NCBI RefSeq assembly: GCF_011393025.1
Contig: NZ_JAAOEO010000020.1
Span: 16,416-80,415 of the forward strand
Length of the DNA: 64,000 nucleotides
Direction: 5' to 3'
From: Neobacillus terrae
GTDB lineage: Bacteria > Bacillota > Bacilli > Bacillales > Cytobacillaceae
Each line of letters opens with the position of its first letter. The first letter of the stretch is position 1. The notes beneath the pieces were generated by a model, which saw nothing but the letters and a program-made list of their open reading frames with translations, did no database searches and was not told the DNA's origin. Positions 16,556-24,454 of this stretch are shown here, piece after piece. The position numbers and the translations under genes were made by a program.

Positions 16556-17083
16556 ATGATTGACTATCGTATAAGGTATATATCGGGTTATACAGCGAAA
16601 ATTGGCGACCTAGTTTCCATGTTGGAGCACACAAGGGCAGTTACTTTAAGTGGCCTGCAAGGATTAAGCAAGGAAGACCTGGATTATGTGCTCGATGAAA
16701 GTTCGAACACTATTGGGTCCCTTTTAATGCATATTGCCTCAATTGAATTTGTACATCAAATTATTACTGCTGAAGACAGGGATATTAACGAAGAAGAACG
16801 TAGAGAATGGGGAACAGCTCTCGAGCTTGGAAATCAGGCTAGAGAAAAGTTTCGTGGATACTCGCTTGATTACTATTTTAATCGTTTAGCATCTATCAGG
16901 GACAATACTTTGACATTGTTAAAAACTCAGGACGACCAGTGGCTCACGGAAACAAAGAATTGGGAAAATGGCCTTCCATATAACCATTACTGGATGTGGT
17001 TCCATGTTATGGAGGATGAAATAAATCACCGCGGTCAAATTCGAATGATTAAGAGGTTATTGGAGAATAGAAAGGTAAAATGA
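16556..17083 (+). CDS. DinB family protein
   Basis: A 175-residue four-helix-bundle protein. The three-histidine metal site is visible: MHIASIEFVHQ near residue 60 and HVMEDEINHRGQI near residue 150, the latter being the strongest DinB signature. The family includes metal-dependent thiol transferases such as bacillithiol S-transferases; no substrate can be assigned. I chose ATG 16556 because GGGGGTGG lies eight bases upstream; an in-frame GTG at 16544 overlaps that site. A small membrane protein gene follows after 12 bases. Confidence 0.85.
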   Translation: MIDYRIRYISGYTAKIGDLVSMLEHTRAVTLSGLQGLSKEDLDYVLDESSNTIGSLLMHIASIEFVHQIITAEDRDINEEERREWGTALELGNQAREKFRGYSLDYYFNRLASIRDNTLTLLKTQDDQWLTETKNWENGLPYNHYWMWFHVMEDEINHRGQIRMIKRLLENRKVK

Positions 17084-17095
17084 CAGGGGAATCAT

Positions 17096-17287
17096 ATGTT
17101 GATCTTAAAAAGAAACGCGCCACTCTTTTTTATTTTTGCTGTCCTGCTATGTTCCATTTTCGCTCAGGTTTCTGATGATTTAATTAGACTTTTCAGTCTG
17201 AAAGCGATCTCCATTTGGGATGAACGGATGTGGATTACACTCTTTCGAGCGTTTATGACAAAATATCGTATTAATCTTCATTGGTAA
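17096..17287 (+). CDS. Small membrane protein, unknown
   Basis: A 63-residue frame with one hydrophobic helix near the N-terminus (FFIFAVLLCSIFAQV) and a charged, amphipathic remainder. The ATG has AGGGGA six bases upstream and lies 12 bases after the dinB stop, so read-through translation is possible. No family recognised; it could also be a truncated remnant. Confidence 0.4.
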   Translation: MLILKRNAPLFFIFAVLLCSIFAQVSDDLIRLFSLKAISIWDERMWITLFRAFMTKYRINLHW

Positions 17288-17413
17288 AAATAGGTCCTAT
17301 AATATAAATTTGTACCTTACTTGTTTAATCATAAATACATTTCTTGCATTTTATTATTTTTACTATCAGATCCTCTGGAACCCCGGGGAATTTCAATTGT
17401 TCTAAAAGCAAAT

Positions 17414-17442
17414 TGACTGCCATGGGCAGTTCTTATTTTTAG
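17414..17442 (+). terminator. Likely rho-independent terminator
   Basis: ACTGCC-ATG-GGCAGT followed by a T-rich tract lies after the dinB unit and before the hydrolase gene. Confidence 0.65.
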
Positions 17443-17506
17443 CCAGGAAGGTATATAAATTTCTTAGGCGAATTATTAATTAAAACGAAAATAGGAGGTT
17501 TGTAAA

Positions 17507-18358
17507 TTGCTATTTCCTAAGTCGAGATTTGCCACTATTAATGGAATGGAAGTTCATTTTTCAGAATGGGGAGATACACAAAACCCATCTGTTGTTTGCT
17601 GGCATGGATTAACCAGAAACGGGCGGGATTTTGATATTCCTGCCCGGCATTTAGCAGAGGAGTATCATGTCATTTGCCCGGATACAATAGGGCGAGGATT
17701 GAGCCAGTGGAGTTCTTCTCCAGAAAAGGATTATAGTTTTGAAACATACAGCAATTTGGCAATTGGATTACTTGACCACCTAGGAATCCAACAAGTTCGC
17801 TGGGTCGGTACGTCAATGGGCGGAGCGATTGGTATACGTATTGCCGGAACCACAGAATATGAAAATCGTATTAGTCATTTAGTATTGAATGACATAGGAG
17901 CTGGGGCTTCTGAAAATGCTGTCCAGGATATTGAAGGAATTAAACGTATTATCAGTTATGTAGGTTCCCCGCCGCAATTTAAAACTTTTACGGAGCTAGT
18001 GAAATATTATCAAACGATATATGTTACCTTTGGACTTTCAAATGAGCAGGAGTGGGTTGATTTTACCCAATTTTCATGCAGACGAAGGGATGGGGGAGGT
18101 ATAAGTCCTGATTATGATCCCAACATTTCATTGCAATTTAAGCATACAGAAGATTTAGAGCTCTGGAACCATTGGAAAGCCATCCAATCTAAAACTCTTC
18201 TTATCCGTGGAGAAATTTCCGATGTACTGCCGCTTGACGTAGCAGAAAAAATGGAACAGAAAGAGAACTGTAAACTAGTGACACTGCCAAAGCTAGGTCA
18301 TGCTCCTGCTTTAAATACAGAGGATCAAATTTCGTTAATCGAAAACTTTTTGAGATAA
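17507..18358 (+). CDS. Alpha/beta hydrolase
   Basis: A 283-residue alpha/beta hydrolase. The oxyanion strand CWHGLTRNGRDF is near residue 32, the nucleophile elbow GTSMGG near residue 101, the acid in RGEISDVL near residue 237 and the histidine in LGHAPAL near residue 264, completing a Ser-Asp-His triad. The family covers esterases, lactonases and C-C bond hydrolases; the substrate is unknown. The TTG start is supported by AGGAGG eight bases upstream. It is monocistronic with its own terminator. Confidence 0.88.
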   Translation: MLFPKSRFATINGMEVHFSEWGDTQNPSVVCWHGLTRNGRDFDIPARHLAEEYHVICPDTIGRGLSQWSSSPEKDYSFETYSNLAIGLLDHLGIQQVRWVGTSMGGAIGIRIAGTTEYENRISHLVLNDIGAGASENAVQDIEGIKRIISYVGSPPQFKTFTELVKYYQTIYVTFGLSNEQEWVDFTQFSCRRRDGGGISPDYDPNISLQFKHTEDLELWNHWKAIQSKTLLIRGEISDVLPLDVAEKMEQKENCKLVTLPKLGHAPALNTEDQISLIENFLR

Positions 18359-18411
18359 TACATCAGTGTACGTGACTCCTAAAGAATTTTGTAAAATTCC
18401 ATAATACGCGG

Positions 18412-18445
18412 AAAAGCATGCTGATTTTGGCATGCTTTTTATTTT
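18412..18445 (+). terminator. Rho-independent terminator
   Basis: AAAAGCATGC pairs with GCATGCTTTT across an 8-nt loop, then a T-rich tail. Confidence 0.88.
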
Positions 18446-18533
18446 ATCAGGTTAAATGCATCCCTTATTGAACAATGATCTTGAAGGACATTGGGCCGGA
18501 GTGTATTTTTTCCTGTTATCCCGTTTTAAAGGC

Positions 18534-18689
18534 CTATTTTTTATTTACCTGACGCCCGCTTTTTTTCTGGCTCTGTGACTTCGAGTTACCAATTTGAAAA
18601 TCACTTCCTAATTCAATGTCATTTCTATTATCCTGTTTCTCGATTTGTTCTCTTGTTTGATCCTTATTTTGTCTGCCTTGCTTTGACAA
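18534..18689 (-). CDS. Small Gln/Lys-rich protein, 51 residues
   Basis: A frame from a TTG at 18689 to the stop at 18534 encodes MSKQGRQNKDQTREQIEKQD and ends QKKSGRQVNKK. It is entirely hydrophilic, rich in Gln, Lys, Asn and Ser and lacks aromatic residues except one Phe, like small acid-soluble or other spore peptides, though no known type is recognised. The ribosome site is weak (GTGAGATGA). I consider coding likely because of the biased composition and absence of hydrophobic or random-looking segments. Confidence 0.5.
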   Translation of the reverse strand: MSKQGRQNKDQTREQIEKQDNRNDIELGSDFQIGNSKSQSQKKSGRQVNKK

Positions 18690-18891
18690 CCGTCATCATC
18701 TCACTTTCAAAATTTAATCGTTTTTAATATGCTCATTTTGATTATAAAAATCTCACTAAATTCGTGTTTTTGAGGAAGTGATCATAAATGATACAAATAC
18801 GGTTGCCAAAGCTATAAAACGTCCTGCTTGAGAACAAAGATCAATATATCAAGTAAAAGTGCTTATTGAGAATGAAGAGAGAGATTGAGAT

Positions 18892-18994
18892 TTTACACGC
18901 GATTTCAGTAGTTTACGCGCCGATTGATGGATCTTACGCGCGGGATTGACGCAGCTTACACGCAGCTTCGGGTAGTTTATGCGCCGTTCCTGCA
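18892..18994. repeat. Short imperfect tandem repeat of a TTTACGCGC unit
   Basis: Five units of 20-22 bases, each beginning (T)TTACACGC, TTTACGCGCC, TTACGCGCGG, TTACACGCAG or TTTATGCGCC, run head to tail. It fills part of the gene-free stretch 18690-19027. No ribosome site or ORF is associated. Confidence 0.7.
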
Positions 18995-19027
18995 TAAGAA
19001 TATTCTCAAAAACACTAGTTGCAATTT

Positions 19028-19117
19028 TTAAATTGAAGCCCTTTCAATTATCCGTGTCACATGACGAACAGCGACGCCTTTAACATCAGTAATACAATTT
19101 TTTGAACCAGTTGCCAT
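19028..19117 (-). pseudogene. Remnant of a DmpA-family (S58) peptidase N-terminus
   Basis: A 29-codon frame reading GSKNCITDVKGVAVRHVT resembles the N-terminal N-A-I-T-D-V-x-G-V-x-V-G-H motif of DmpA/P1 aminopeptidases and then stops. It has no good ribosome site and lies 12 bases after the M19 dipeptidase gene on the same strand. Most of a normal gene (over 300 residues) is missing, so it is a deletion remnant. Confidence 0.5.
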
Positions 19118-19129
19118 TATTTCGAATCT

Positions 19130-20068
19130 TCATCTGCCAAATCCTGGGCGGAGATCTAGGAAGTTTTGAGAGGCAAAACCTCGAACCTCTTCTTCTTTAT
19201 AAAACTTTAGCAGCTCATTAATAAGGTTTTGGTGTTTAGAAGCGTCCTCCAGATTGGTAATAAAGGTGGTAATACCGTCAAAATCAGAACCCAGTCCAAT
19301 TTGTTTCACTCCGCCAAGCGAACAGAAATGATCAATATGCCTAATTAAATCAGAAATTCCAGCTTTTCCGTTTTCAGTTATAAAAGGGGGATTAAAAACA
19401 ACGTGGATGAGCCCGCTTTGTTGAAACATAGCTTTAGCTTGTTCATCGGTTAAATTGCGGAGGTGGTTACATAGTGATCGAGAGTTGGAATGACTGGCAA
19501 TTGGGTATTTGGCTATATCCATTACATCCCAAAACGCTTTATCACTTAAATGGGATACATCGGTTAATATTTGATGTTCGTTATGAAACTCAACAATTTC
19601 TTTCCCAAAAAAGGTAAGGCCAGCACCGCGTGGCTCTCCCGCTCCATCAGCAGCCAAGTTTGCATTATTCCAGGTAAGTCCGACGGAACGAACTCCAAGC
19701 TGATAAAGAATATGTAATTTAGAAATATCATTCCCTATAGCATCAACGCCCTCAAGCGTTAACATAGCCCCAATTTGGCCAATTTTTAACTGGTCAAAGT
19801 CCGACCAGTTCTTTATATGGACCATATCAGGATTTTTCCCCAATACTTCCTTGTAAAAATAATCCACTTGACCTAATGCAGCTTGAAATTTTTGATCAGA
19901 AGGGATATCCGGATCGATAAAAATGGCGAAGCACTGAACCTTAACATTTCCCTTTTGCAATCTTGTTTTATTTGTTTCCAATTCCGGAGAGTTTAAAAAA
20001 CTTAATGTTCCTTTAGCATCCTGCAATTTCATTAAGGCATCACAATGTAAATCAATTATATTCATCAT
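19130..20068 (-). CDS. Membrane dipeptidase family protein (peptidase M19)
   Basis: A 312-residue zinc dipeptidase of the renal dipeptidase type. Metal ligands are visible: DLHCDAL (H-x-D, residue 8), LTLEGVDA (bridging Glu), DVSHLS and SHSNSR (His ligands), and GLGSDFDG near the end. The family cleaves dipeptides, including D-amino-acid dipeptides. There is no signal peptide, so it is cytoplasmic. Either of two adjacent ATGs can serve; AGGAGG is 5-8 bases upstream. The C-terminus (NFLDLRPGFGR) differs from the usual NFLRV ending. A DmpA peptidase remnant follows, hinting at a former peptide-degradation unit. Confidence 0.9.
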   Translation of the reverse strand: MMNIIDLHCDALMKLQDAKGTLSFLNSPELETNKTRLQKGNVKVQCFAIFIDPDIPSDQKFQAALGQVDYFYKEVLGKNPDMVHIKNWSDFDQLKIGQIGAMLTLEGVDAIGNDISKLHILYQLGVRSVGLTWNNANLAADGAGEPRGAGLTFFGKEIVEFHNEHQILTDVSHLSDKAFWDVMDIAKYPIASHSNSRSLCNHLRNLTDEQAKAMFQQSGLIHVVFNPPFITENGKAGISDLIRHIDHFCSLGGVKQIGLGSDFDGITTFITNLEDASKHQNLINELLKFYKEEEVRGFASQNFLDLRPGFGR

Positions 20069-20225
20069 CCTGTCCTCCTTTTTTATATAAGCTAATAAAA
20101 TCTTAACATAAAATTTTAGGGGTCATAAATAAAACTCTAACATTTTCAAATGGGCGAATAACCATTCCTTTTTGGATATGGACACATACACTACCTTGTA
20201 ATTATTTGAGGAGGAGAGATTAAAA

Positions 20226-20651
20226 ATGGATAGACAATTAGGGAATATTGGTATGGGCACAGGCGGTTACCCTGGTACTGGCATAGAATCAAGCGGCTTT
20301 TCATCAGCCATGGGTGGAGGCTATCCAGGAATGGGAGCAGGTGGCTATCCAGGCTATGGAATGGGCCATGGAGGTTATCCAGGTTATGGCATGGGACATG
20401 GAGGCTACCCAGGCTATGGCATAGGACATGGAGGCTACCCAGGCTATGGAATGGGACATGGAGGATACCCATGCTATGGCATGGGACATGGAGGCTATCC
20501 AGGCTACGGCATGGGACATGGAGGCTATCCAGGCTATGGAATGGGACATGGAGGCTATCCAGGCTACGGAATGGGCCACGGAGGATACCCAGGTTATGGA
20601 ATGGGATATGGCGGTTATCACCGGGACGATGAGATATTCTTAGGTTATTGA
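20226..20651 (+). CDS. Gly/Tyr-rich decapeptide-repeat protein
   Basis: A 141-residue protein. After an irregular N-terminal 40 residues come nine exact-register decapeptides (consensus YPGYGMGHGG, residues 41-130) and a short acidic end (YHRDDEIFLGY). One unit has Cys instead of Gly and one has Ile instead of Met. It has no signal peptide or membrane helix. Gly/Tyr-rich tandem repeats of this type are typical of spore coat, crust or exosporium-like proteins and can form cross-linked, aggregating layers; this role is inference. RBS GAGGAGGAGA precedes the ATG; a terminator follows. CATACACTA at 20185-20193 could be a sporulation-sigma -10 but no matching -35 is clear. Confidence 0.8.
   Translation: MDRQLGNIGMGTGGYPGTGIESSGFSSAMGGGYPGMGAGGYPGYGMGHGGYPGYGMGHGGYPGYGIGHGGYPGYGMGHGGYPCYGMGHGGYPGYGMGHGGYPGYGMGHGGYPGYGMGHGGYPGYGMGYGGYHRDDEIFLGY
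20346..20615 (+). repeat. Nine 30-bp tandem repeats within the Gly/Tyr gene
   Basis: Units vary mainly at third codon positions (for example GGA/GGC, TAT/TAC), showing selection on the peptide. Copy number is probably variable between strains. Confidence 0.95.
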
Positions 20652-20695
20652 TAATTCTATTATAAAAAGAACGAGCTAATAGATGATCATAGAAG

Positions 20696-20722
20696 GCCTC
20701 CTTTTTCAGGAGGTTTTTTATA
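20696..20722 (+). terminator. Rho-independent terminator
   Basis: CCTCC and GGAGG arms with a T-run follow the repeat gene. Confidence 0.8.
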
Positions 20723-20942
20723 TTAATTAGGATCGTAATAAATAGGCTTCTCAACAGGCTTTTGGATTATTGTTAAAAGTTTAGCTTTGTACAGCTATAT
20801 GACTCAAGCGGAAAGCAAGCACCTGATTCGAAACTCAACAGGACAAGTATAATTCAAAACCACACATTTTGTAGAAGATCCATTAAGTATAAAGTGTGAA
20901 TATAAAAATCTTTTTTATTTGATTTATATCAAGTTTACAGCG

Positions 20943-20969
20943 AAAATAACTATGCGAAGTAGTTATTTT
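20943..20969 (+). promoter_or_regulatory. Perfect 10-7-10 inverted repeat upstream of the FAH operon
   Basis: AAAATAACTA and TAGTTATTTT flank a 7-base spacer, 70 bases before the first gene. It has no T-run, so an operator is more likely than a terminator. The rest of 20723-21038 holds no recognised gene. Confidence 0.6.
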
Positions 20970-21038
20970 GAATATTAAGTATTCTCAAGAAGAAGTCAAC
21001 TTAACTAAGGTAATGTAAATAGTAAAGGAGTGCTTGGT

Positions 21039-21920
21039 GTGAAACTTGTACAATTTAAAAAAAATAATGAAATCCGCCTTGGAGTAAAAACTGACTTAGG
21101 TGTATTGGATTTAAAAGATGCAGGAGGAAAGTTTGAGCAGCAAGTCCCTGAAAATATGCAGGAGTTAATTTCCTTGGGGCAAGATGGTATTCAAGCAGTA
21201 AATGCAGTCGTACAAAGAGCAGTTAATCAAGGAAATAAAGACAACTTTTTATTAGAGGGAGAGATCCACTTTGCCCCTGTTGTTTCTTCTCCGGATAAGA
21301 TTATTTGTGTGGGTTTGAATTATATTAATCATGCAAAGGAATCGAAAATGGATGTACCAACATCTCCAATCTTATTTAGTAAGTTTAATAATGCCCTAGC
21401 CGCCCATGGAGAAACAGTTAAAATACCGCAATACGCAGAACAAATGGATTATGAAGCAGAGCTTGTTCTCGTTATTGGAAAAACTGCACAAAATGTTTCA
21501 GAGGAAGAAGCTCTAGCCTATGTGTTTGGTTACACTATAGGAAATGATGTTTCTGCAAGGGATTTACAGTTTAAAACGAATCAATGGTTACTAGGAAAAA
21601 GCCCTGATGGCTTTGCGCCAATCGGCCCTTTTTTAGTCACAAGCGATGAAATTGATCCAATGAATTTAACAGTGGAATGCAGAGTTAACGGGGAAGTACG
21701 GCAAAAGGGAAATACGAAGGACATGATTTTTAACTGTGCTGCTATTATTAGCTATGCTTCTAAGTATATGACACTAAAGCCTGGCGATATTATTTTTACC
21801 GGAACCCCCGATGGTGTTATTCTTGGATATGAAAAAGAAAAACAGAAGTGGCTTCAACCAGGAGATGTAATGGTTATTACTATTGAACCAATTGGAGAAT
21901 TAAAAAACGTACTGCAATAG
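21039..21920 (+). CDS. Fumarylacetoacetate hydrolase family protein
   Basis: A 293-residue FAH-fold enzyme. The core signatures are IICVGLNYINHAKES near residue 85, the metal-binding DYEAELVLVIGK near residue 132 and GNDVSARDLQ near residue 167, then GDIIFTGTPDGV near residue 250. Members hydrolyse or decarboxylate beta-diketo acids, or act as hydratases and isomerases, in aromatic and sugar-acid breakdown. Start at GTG 21039, since AAAGGAG ends eight bases before; an in-frame GTG at 21030 overlaps it. The aldehyde dehydrogenase gene follows by 13 bases, so the two likely serve one catabolic route (compare the HpaG-HpaE arrangement), with substrate unknown. Confidence 0.9.
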   Translation: MKLVQFKKNNEIRLGVKTDLGVLDLKDAGGKFEQQVPENMQELISLGQDGIQAVNAVVQRAVNQGNKDNFLLEGEIHFAPVVSSPDKIICVGLNYINHAKESKMDVPTSPILFSKFNNALAAHGETVKIPQYAEQMDYEAELVLVIGKTAQNVSEEEALAYVFGYTIGNDVSARDLQFKTNQWLLGKSPDGFAPIGPFLVTSDEIDPMNLTVECRVNGEVRQKGNTKDMIFNCAAIISYASKYMTLKPGDIIFTGTPDGVILGYEKEKQKWLQPGDVMVITIEPIGELKNVLQ

Positions 21921-21933
21921 AAGGACAATTTAA

Positions 21934-23373
21934 ATGGGGCAGACCCACATTAGCAACAGATTGTACTATGGAAATTTTATCAATGGAATATGGAAGGATT
22001 CGAATGAAAGTTTAGCCGTTTTTGATAAATATTCTGGTGAAGAAATAGCAACCATCGCTATAGCTTCTAAGGAGGAAGTTAGGGAAGCTGTTAAAAATTC
22101 TTATGAAACCTTTCAAGCTGCCAAACTTTCCCCGATGCAAAGATACGAAATTTTATTGAAAACAGTTGAGATTGTTAAACAAAGGAAGGAAGAATTAGCT
22201 TTAACTATTGTCGAGGAATCAGGTAAAGCGTTAAAAGATGCAAGGAGTGAAATTGACAGAGGAATACAAACTCTCATTGCATCTGCTGAAGAAGCAAAGA
22301 GGATTACGGGTCAGGGGATTCCTCTTGGACAGCCAGGTAATGATAATAAAATTGCTTTTACTATACGTGTCCCAGTTGGAGTTATCGGCGCAATTACTCC
22401 TTTTAACTTTCCATTTAACCTGGTTGTACATAAAATTGGGCTTGCCATTGCTGCAGGAAACACTGTGGTGTTGAAACCGGCAGAAAAAACACCAATTATA
22501 TCTTGTTTACTTGTTGAAATATTTATGGAGGCGGGGCTGCCAAAAGGGTTTCTCAACCTTATTAATGGAAACGGACACACAACTGGTCAGTATATGCTGG
22601 AAGATGAACGAATTGCCATGTATACCTTTACAGGGAGCCCGCTAGTGGGACGCCAGATAAAAAATAATACTGGCATTCGTAAAGTAACATTGGAACTTGG
22701 CAATAACTCACCTAATATTGTCCATCATGATGCAGCGGATTTGGACAGGGCAGTGGAACTTTGTGTAACAAGAGGATTTTCAAATGCAGGACAAGCCTGT
22801 ATATCGGTTCAGCGTGTCTATGTACATAAAGATATTTACCATGCATTCGTTGATAAAGCAATCCAGCTGACCGGAACATTAAAGGTTGGAGATCCCAAGG
22901 ACCCAGAAACAGATATTGGCCCTTTGATAAGCGAAAAAGAGGCGATACGAGTAGAGGAATGGCTGCAGGAGCCAAGAGATAGAGGTGCCAGCATTTATGG
23001 AGGTGAAAGGGAAGGAGCTTTTTTGCATCCCGCAATTGTAACAAATGTCAGCAAAGATATGCGGGTCATATGTGAGGAAGTTTTTGCCCCTGTTATTGGT
23101 ATTACTCCATACGAAACGATTGAAGAGGCTTTTGAAATGGCCAATGACACTCCATTTGGTTTGCAGGCCGGGGTATTTACATCCAATTTAAATATTGCAA
23201 TGGAAGCCAGCCACAAATTAAATTTTGGCTGTGTGATTATTAACGATGTATCTACCTTCCGTGCAGATGTCATGCCATATGGGGGTGTAAAGGACAGCGG
23301 TGTAGGAAAAGAAGGTCCCCGTTTTGCTGTCCAGGAAATGACAGATGAACGAAATATTGTCATTAATTTATAG
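21934..23373 (+). CDS. NAD(P)-dependent aldehyde dehydrogenase
   Basis: A 479-residue ALDH-superfamily enzyme. TPFNFPFNL near residue 155, the KPAEKTP cofactor segment, TLELGNNSPNIV with the general-base Glu near residue 255, and GQACISVQR with the nucleophilic Cys near residue 288 are all present, so it should be active. Overall it resembles the succinate-semialdehyde, lactaldehyde and glyceraldehyde-3-phosphate (non-phosphorylating) groups. Being the second gene of an operon with an FAH-family enzyme suggests oxidation of a semialdehyde from ring or sugar-acid breakdown. The ATG has AAGGA nine bases upstream. Confidence 0.9.
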   Translation: MGQTHISNRLYYGNFINGIWKDSNESLAVFDKYSGEEIATIAIASKEEVREAVKNSYETFQAAKLSPMQRYEILLKTVEIVKQRKEELALTIVEESGKALKDARSEIDRGIQTLIASAEEAKRITGQGIPLGQPGNDNKIAFTIRVPVGVIGAITPFNFPFNLVVHKIGLAIAAGNTVVLKPAEKTPIISCLLVEIFMEAGLPKGFLNLINGNGHTTGQYMLEDERIAMYTFTGSPLVGRQIKNNTGIRKVTLELGNNSPNIVHHDAADLDRAVELCVTRGFSNAGQACISVQRVYVHKDIYHAFVDKAIQLTGTLKVGDPKDPETDIGPLISEKEAIRVEEWLQEPRDRGASIYGGEREGAFLHPAIVTNVSKDMRVICEEVFAPVIGITPYETIEEAFEMANDTPFGLQAGVFTSNLNIAMEASHKLNFGCVIINDVSTFRADVMPYGGVKDSGVGKEGPRFAVQEMTDERNIVINL

Positions 23374-23697
23374 GCCTTGTTAAAGCTCATTGGTAATTGT
23401 AGAAGAGGAGGGTTTTTTTACTAAGATTCGGTGATTTGTCCCTAAAGCTGATTTCAGCAACATTTCCATAATTGAAACGGAAATTTTTCCGCGCAGGCCG
23501 GTCGGATGTTTAACTCGGACAGACCGTGGATAACCTTCATTCATTCAAAGAAGAACCAAACTCTCCAAGGCCGCTAGAAAAACATCTGTATTTAAAAGAA
23601 AAACTTTTAATGAGTTTTTTCACCTTTTATAGTAAAAACAGCTTTAATGATATGAAGAAAACAGAAAAAGCATGCCAACGCGGCATGCTTTTTTCAC
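23374..23697. other. Gene-free stretch between convergent operons
   Basis: It holds GGAAATTTTTCC (near 23481) and a weak hairpin with CGGTC/GACCG arms (23501-23525), then a strong terminator near the nagB end. A 61-codon frame at 23526 has no ribosome site and odd composition; I do not call it. Confidence 0.4.
23665..23695 (-). terminator. Terminator of the nagAB operon
   Basis: AAAAGCATGCC / GGCATGCTTTT with T-runs on both sides; it can serve both convergent operons. Confidence 0.88.
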
Positions 23698-24441
23698 TTA
23701 ACATGAATTAACCTCTTCAACCTTCGACAATGCCTCTGTGTCTGCAATAAGTGTCACGTTGGAATGAGGGCAGAGGGCGGAAGCTGGGAAGTCTTTATCA
23801 ACCTTACCTTCAAGCAGCTTTTTAATGGCATCAGCCTTCTGGGCACCCGATGCTAATAAGATAATTTTTTTACTCTGGAAGATGGTGTTTATTCCCATAG
23901 TGATTGCTTTGGTGGGCACTTCCTCTATGCTTTGAAAAAAGCGGGCATTTGCCTGGCGGGTTGATTCGGTTAGAGAAACAATATGGGTTTTAGAATCAAA
24001 AGAAGTTCCAGGTTCGTTAAAACCGATATGTCCGTTTATTCCGATTCCAAGAATTTGCAAATCAATACCGCCCAAATCTGATATGAGCGAATCATATCTA
24101 GTGCACTCATTTTGCAAGTTTTCTGCAAGCCCATTCGGAATATGGGTACTTTCTAAAGGGATGTCGATGGAATCAAACAGGTTTTCTCTCATAAAAAAGT
24201 GATAACTGTTGGGATCGCTTGGAGCCAGACCAACATACTCATCAAGGTTAACGGTCCGAACCTCTTGATAGGAGGTTTTATTTTTTTTATGATCATCAAT
24301 TAAAACCTGATACATTCCTTTAGGAGTACTCCCAGTTGCCAAGCCCAACAGGGTTCGGACATTTTCTTTAATAGTTTCTATTACAATATTTGCAGCCTTT
24401 TGACTCATTTCTTCATAATTTGAAACCTCTATTACATCCAC
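23698..24441 (-). CDS. nagB: Glucosamine-6-phosphate deaminase
   Basis: A 247-residue cytoplasmic enzyme converting glucosamine-6-phosphate to fructose-6-phosphate and ammonia. Family motifs: LGLATGSTPKGMY near residue 35, VNLDEYVGL near residue 66 and GIGINGHIGFNEPG near residue 130, which carry the phosphate-binding and catalytic residues. The GTG at 24441 follows GGAGGTG at proper spacing; an in-frame GTG nine bases earlier is part of that site. It lies 13 bases after nagA, forming the nagA-nagB operon. The nagR regulator gene that often completes this operon is absent. Confidence 0.95.
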   Translation of the reverse strand: MDVIEVSNYEEMSQKAANIVIETIKENVRTLLGLATGSTPKGMYQVLIDDHKKNKTSYQEVRTVNLDEYVGLAPSDPNSYHFFMRENLFDSIDIPLESTHIPNGLAENLQNECTRYDSLISDLGGIDLQILGIGINGHIGFNEPGTSFDSKTHIVSLTESTRQANARFFQSIEEVPTKAITMGINTIFQSKKIILLASGAQKADAIKKLLEGKVDKDFPASALCPHSNVTLIADTEALSKVEEVNSC

Positions 24442-24454
24442 ACTGAACACCTCC

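Noticed and set aside
20185..20193. Sigma-E/K promoter for the Gly/Tyr gene
   Set aside because: The -10-like CATACACTA lacks a matching -35 at proper spacing; kept only as a remark.
20346..20615. CRISPR array
   Set aside because: The 30-bp units are contiguous without spacers and encode a regular peptide.
20191..20754. Long frames on the minus strand opposite the Gly/Tyr repeat gene
   Set aside because: They arise from the low-complexity 30-bp repeat and have no ribosome site.
23526..23711. 61-codon plus-strand frame
   Set aside because: No ribosome site, crosses the nagB terminator, no recognisable features.
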